This document shows positions 13,001 through 15,617 of a stretch of 15,617 nucleotides of DNA, in pieces. A program made the position numbers and the translations under genes. The notes below the pieces were generated by a model. That model did not search any database, had not been told where the DNA came from, and worked only from the letters and a program-made list of their open reading frames with translations. How positions within the stretch are numbered: the stretch's first letter is position 1; each line of letters opens with the position of its first letter. The stretch is taken from the NCBI GenBank assembly GCA_949287785.1, contig CASEHR010000140.1:1-15617 (forward strand). Direction: 5' to 3'. The DNA comes from an uncultured Bacillota bacterium (GTDB taxonomy: Bacteria > Bacillota_I > Bacilli_A > Erysipelotrichales > Erysipelotrichaceae).

Positions 13001-13903
13001 TCATTCTCCTTTGATGATCTTCTGGTACAAGTATCCTTCCCTGACGCCGTATTTTGACACGATGACCATCTTGATGTCGAGCTTGCGCAAGATCGTATAC
13101 AATACCGTCATGCCCGGCACGATGGTATGGATCCGGTCAGGACAAATCTTCAGGATCCGTGAAAGCGAAGCCTTGTCACTGGCTTTGATCTGATCCAGCA
13201 ACTCTCTGACATCGCCGGTACTGAATTCCCTGAACTCAAGACCCTTGTAGGCATTGACTAAACGCAGTGTTGCCCTGATCGTTCCGCCGACACCGATAGC
13301 TATCTTGTGATGACCATCGATAATCGACTGATCTTTGAGCTTATCTAAATGCGCGATCACATCATCGCGGATCTCCATACGTTCCTTTTTTGTTGGGATC
13401 AGACCCTGCGTATGCTTGTTGAACATCGAAAGTGAACCGATATTGAGCGATCTGGCACTGATCACCTTATCTTCTTCAAAAGTGACAAGTTCTGTGCTGC
13501 CGCCGCCAATGTCGATGACGATACCATCTTCGATATCGATGAAGAGCCTTGTGCCGATAAAATCGAGATCAGCTTCTTCCTGACCACTCAATACATCGAC
13601 GCTGATGCCGGTGTGGTCGGTTACTTTTTCCAGAACTTCATCACGATTGACGATATTTCTGAGCGATGCGGTCGAGAAACAACGAATATCATGCACATCG
13701 AAGTTCTCAAGCAGCTCGCGATATGAGATCAAGACCTTGCAGATCTTGTCTTCACCTTCTTTGTTCAGACGACCGTTTTCGATATACGATATGATGCCGG
13801 CCATCGTCTTTTTGTTGGTCAAAAGCTTAAAGCCATCTCCATCATAACTGTAGATCGATAATCTTATCGTATTACTGCCAAGATCAATGACACCTACGAT
13901 CAT
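13001..13903 (-). CDS. Ppx/GppA family exopolyphosphatase
   Basis: This is a 300-residue short Ppx/GppA phosphatase of the ASKHA fold, without the C-terminal HD-like domain found in Escherichia coli Ppx. The first phosphate loop is IDLGSNTIRLSIY (about residues 6-18), the catalytic acidic segment SGQEEADLDF lies near 107-116, and the second loop VIDIGGGSTELV is at about 129-140. It should remove terminal phosphate from polyphosphate, or act on pppGpp; the ppk1 neighbour favours polyphosphate. The start has AAAAGGAGGG about 8 nt upstream. It leads the ppx-ppk1 operon. Confidence 0.93.
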   Translation of the reverse strand: MIVGVIDLGSNTIRLSIYSYDGDGFKLLTNKKTMAGIISYIENGRLNKEGEDKICKVLISYRELLENFDVHDIRCFSTASLRNIVNRDEVLEKVTDHTGISVDVLSGQEEADLDFIGTRLFIDIEDGIVIDIGGGSTELVTFEEDKVISARSLNIGSLSMFNKHTQGLIPTKKERMEIRDDVIAHLDKLKDQSIIDGHHKIAIGVGGTIRATLRLVNAYKGLEFREFSTGDVRELLDQIKASDKASLSRILKICPDRIHTIVPGMTVLYTILRKLDIKMVIVSKYGVREGYLYQKIIKGE

Positions 13904-13971
13904 TTGGATACCCTCCTTTTCTATATTAGCAAGCCAATATTAAATGTACGTTAAGAACAGATATATATTAG

Positions 13972-14002
13972 ATTATATCATCATCTTACGCATATCGCTC
14001 AA
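13972..14002 (-). promoter_or_regulatory. Possible promoter of ppx-ppk1
   Basis: On the minus strand TTGAGC (13997-14002) and TATAAT (13972-13977) are 19 bp apart. The leader would be about 60 nt. The spacing is long, and AT-rich alternatives closer to the gene (TAATAT near 13925) exist. Confidence 0.3.
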
Positions 14003-14055
14003 TGCATTGGATATTCATGTGTTCAGACGGAAATATTCAAACACATCAGAAAAAT

Positions 14056-14077
14056 ATATAGACGATATCATCTATAT
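14056..14077. promoter_or_regulatory. Inverted repeat ATATAGA-N8-TCTATAT before the antiporter remnant
   Basis: A 7-bp perfect inverted repeat ends 3 nt before the GAGG ribosome site of the pseudogene. It may be an operator of the lost antiporter gene. Confidence 0.3.
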
Positions 14078-14091
14078 TATGAGGCAAATAC

Positions 14092-14658
14092 ATGGATCTT
14101 TTGATGAATATCTTATTTTTACTTATTTCGATCATTATCGCCTGGTTTGTCAGTTAACTGATATGCAAATTGAATCTGCCGGAGATCTTGGGCCGGTTAA
14201 TTGTCAGGATCATTATCGGTCCTCATGCCATGTCCATTTTGGGAAATGAAGTATTGGATGCGTCTTGGTTTTTGACTATGAGAAGTTTGTTTGAGTGTCT
14301 TTTCGCTCTCATGATCGGAAGTGAGATGATCTTTAAAAAGATGAAAAAAGCAGGTCCTCAGATCCTGATCACCACGATAACCGAGGCGATCTATCAAAGA
14401 CACAGCATATCCAAAGGGATGATCTACCATTACTATCCCAATAAAGCCCTGTTTCTGACCTGCATCGAAAATATCTTTACCACAGCCATTATCAACTAAC
14501 CGGCTGATCTTAAAGATGAGATAACGCTCGCTCATCAGGATCTTAAAAAGATGAATCACACCTTCTTCAGCGAAGTGATCAAAAATACAAAACTGCGTAA
14601 CGGGGTAAAATACGATGACATCATCGACTTTGTCATCTTTGGTGTTATCGAGCGATAA
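14092..14658 (+). pseudogene. Chimeric remnant: N-terminus of a cation:proton antiporter fused to a TetR-family regulator, two in-frame stops
   Basis: One frame from ATG 14092 (GAGG 7 nt upstream) reads hydrophobic MDLLMNILFLLISIIIAWFVS (in parts MNILFLL, IIIAWFVS), then TAA at 14155-14157, then on in the same frame LICKLNLPEILGRL and IIIGPHAMSILGNEV, as at the start of CPA2-type (Kef-like) antiporters. Near FKKMKKAGPQILITTITEA the homology changes, at about 14380-14395, into a TetR HTH: SISKGMIYHYYPNKALFLTCIE. A second TAA follows at 14497-14499. The frame stays open afterwards (ADLKDEITLAHQDLKKMNHT, DFVIFGVIER) up to TAA 14656-14658, resembling part of a TetR ligand domain. Two genes seem to have been joined by a deletion that removed most of the antiporter and the first half of the TetR HTH. 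No product should be functional. The antiporter identification is less certain than the TetR one. Confidence 0.72.
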
Positions 14659-14722
14659 AGTATCACCGTTCTCTAAAGGGGCATATCACCATGAATATGG
14701 TAGATCTGCTCTTTTTATTATT

Positions 14723-14742
14723 ATCTAATATTGACATTAGAT
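14723..14742. promoter_or_regulatory. Operator-like inverted repeat 1 over the MFS -35
   Basis: ATCTAAT-N6-ATTAGAT (7-bp perfect arms) covers the TTGACA -35. The 12-nt stretch starting ATCTAATATTGA is repeated directly at 14776. Confidence 0.6.
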
Positions 14743-14758
14743 GTCTATCTTATATAAT
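14731..14758 (+). promoter_or_regulatory. Consensus promoter of the MFS gene
   Basis: TTGACA (14731-14736) and TATAAT (14753-14758), both perfect, are separated by 16 bp. The transcript should start near 14765, directly at the second inverted repeat. Confidence 0.8.
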
Positions 14759-14765
14759 AATGATG

Positions 14766-14781
14766 TTAGATAAATATCTAA
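14766..14781. promoter_or_regulatory. Operator-like inverted repeat 2 at the MFS transcript start
   Basis: TTAGAT-N4-ATCTAA uses the same ATCTAA half-site as the repeat at 14723-14742. It ends 5 nt before the GAGGTG ribosome site. Confidence 0.6.
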
Positions 14782-14797
14782 TATTGAGGTGTGATAT

Positions 14798-15617
14798 ATG
14801 ACTAATATAAAATTGCTCAGAAATAGAAATTTCGTCCTCTTGTCATCAGCCAATTTCATCAATCGTCTCGGTGACAGTATCGACGCTATTGCACTTTCAT
14901 GGCTTACATATAAGATCTCAGACAGTGCCAGCATCGCCGCCTTGAATTTCGCGGTCAATTATATCCCGACCGTCTTTATCCAACCTTTTATGGGCGCCTT
15001 TGTCAACAAGCATGATAAGAAGCACATGATGGTCATCGCAGACGGAGCCAGGGCTTTGATCATCGGTTTATTGGCGATCATGGTGATGTCTGATAAAGTA
15101 AACACACTGATGATCATCATCGGGACCTTTTTGATATCTTTCTTTGAAACGCTGCGGATGCCTTCAAGTACTGCCATCATCCCCGAGATCATCGAAAGCG
15201 ATACATATAAAGATGCAGTCGCATTCAACTCCTCGCTCACCAGGGTCACCGAACTTGTCGGAACCGGTATTGCCGGTTTTATTATCGGGTTCTTTGGTCT
15301 ATATGTTGCCGTCTTTGCCGACGCCTTAAGTTTTTTGATCAGCGCGATATTATTGATGATGATCAGAAGCGGTGAGAAGAACACTTCTTCAAAAGATAAT
15401 ACCCTGTTTCAAGATCTGAAAGACGGGCTCAGATATGCCGGATATCATCAGGATCTTCTTTATATCATGATTCTGGCTTGCATTTCGAATATGTTGCTGG
15501 TCCCGTTCAACGCCCTGCAGTCGGTTTTCGTCGACACTTATTTAAGGGCAGGTGCCGATATCCTGTCGGTCATCGGTGTCTTCATATCCTTGGGCAGTCT
15601 TTCCGGGGCTGCGATCT
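14798..15617 (+). CDS. MFS family exporter (3' end outside window)
   Basis: The frame is open from ATG 14798 to the window edge, 273 codons. The product starts MTNIKLLRNRNFVLLSSANF with INRLGDSIDAIALSWLTY, the usual start of MFS_3-type (MefA/macrolide-like) exporters. It continues with IPTVFIQPFMGAFVNKHDKK, the loop between helices 2 and 3, where the charged DKK follows the helix. ADGARALIIGLLA and PSSTAIIPEII, SLTRVTELVGTGIAGFIIG are also typical of this group. About seven helices lie in the window. GAGGTG stands 7 nt before the ATG. The upstream region has a perfect promoter framed by two inverted repeats, and the gene beyond is a broken TetR-type regulator, so drug or metabolite efflux under former TetR control is likely. 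The substrate is unknown. Confidence 0.88.
   Translation, partial: MTNIKLLRNRNFVLLSSANFINRLGDSIDAIALSWLTYKISDSASIAALNFAVNYIPTVFIQPFMGAFVNKHDKKHMMVIADGARALIIGLLAIMVMSDKVNTLMIIIGTFLISFFETLRMPSSTAIIPEIIESDTYKDAVAFNSSLTRVTELVGTGIAGFIIGFFGLYVAVFADALSFLISAILLMMIRSGEKNTSSKDNTLFQDLKDGLRYAGYHQDLLYIMILACISNMLLVPFNALQSVFVDTYLRAGADILSVIGVFISLGSLSGAAI

Noticed and set aside
14017..14046. ATGTGTT-N16-AACACAT as a regulatory hairpin
   Set aside because: The arms are short, the loop is long, and no promoter or gene feature fits its position.
13944..14249. Rightward open frame of 101 codons
   Set aside because: No ribosome site or family likeness, and it overlaps the antiporter remnant in another frame, which does show homology.
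14155..14499. Recoding of TAA as a sense codon in the 14092-14658 frame
   Set aside because: Other genes here use TAA as a normal stop (for example EF-P and the PLP enzyme), and the frame joins two unrelated families, so decay is the simpler reading.
14959..15384. Leftward open frames opposite the MFS gene (also 14737-14958)
   Set aside because: They are mirror frames of a membrane protein gene with clear MFS motifs, and have no ribosome site.
1..15617. CRISPR array, tRNA, rRNA, phage or toxin-antitoxin genes
   Set aside because: No regularly spaced repeats, no cloverleaf-like sequence and no such protein motifs were found on either strand by eye.

Overview
The window looks like a chromosomal stretch of a low-to-mid GC Bacillota. 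The gene set is typical of that phylum: an aluminium-resistance / methionine gamma-lyase family PLP protein, a DUF975 membrane protein, EF-P, a short Ppx next to Ppk1, and strong AGGAGG ribosome sites with sigma-A-like promoters. I lean weakly toward an Erysipelotrichia-type lineage but cannot prove it. Chromosomal genes are very rich in GATC tetramers.

Layout. 1-922: right part of an IS3-family (IS150-like) element that has cut off a leftward DUF975 gene (923-1505). 1590-2876: a rightward PLP enzyme gene whose last codons now run into an IS1182-family element (2846-4697). The transposase of that IS is broken by an 11-bp tandem duplication. 4711-6032: leftward SDR oxidoreductase behind the EF-P gene. 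6094-7314: leftward PnuC-type transporter with an unusual extracellular domain. 7414-8277 and 8407-8910: an aldo/keto reductase and a MerR-type regulator, divergent, with an AdhR-like palindromic operator between interlocking promoters. 8857-10179 and 10263-10721: a MATE exporter and an Lrp/AsnC regulator, divergent from overlapping promoters; the regulator mRNA looks leaderless. 10853-13903: a ppx-ppk1 polyphosphate operon. 14092-14658: a chimeric pseudogene joining the N-terminus of a cation:proton antiporter to a TetR-family regulator, with two in-frame stops. 14798 to the right edge: an MFS exporter with a consensus promoter flanked by two matching inverted repeats.

How parts fit together. 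MerR and the reductase probably form an aldehyde-stress switch. Ppx and Ppk1 turn over polyphosphate. The MFS gene probably lost its TetR-type repressor through deletion and nonsense decay, so it may be constitutively expressed. No CRISPR array, tRNA, rRNA or phage gene was seen. I did not find a wholly new system; the most novel-looking items are the face-to-face MerR/reductase promoters, the hairpins that insulate the IS1182 element, and the repressor-less exporter.
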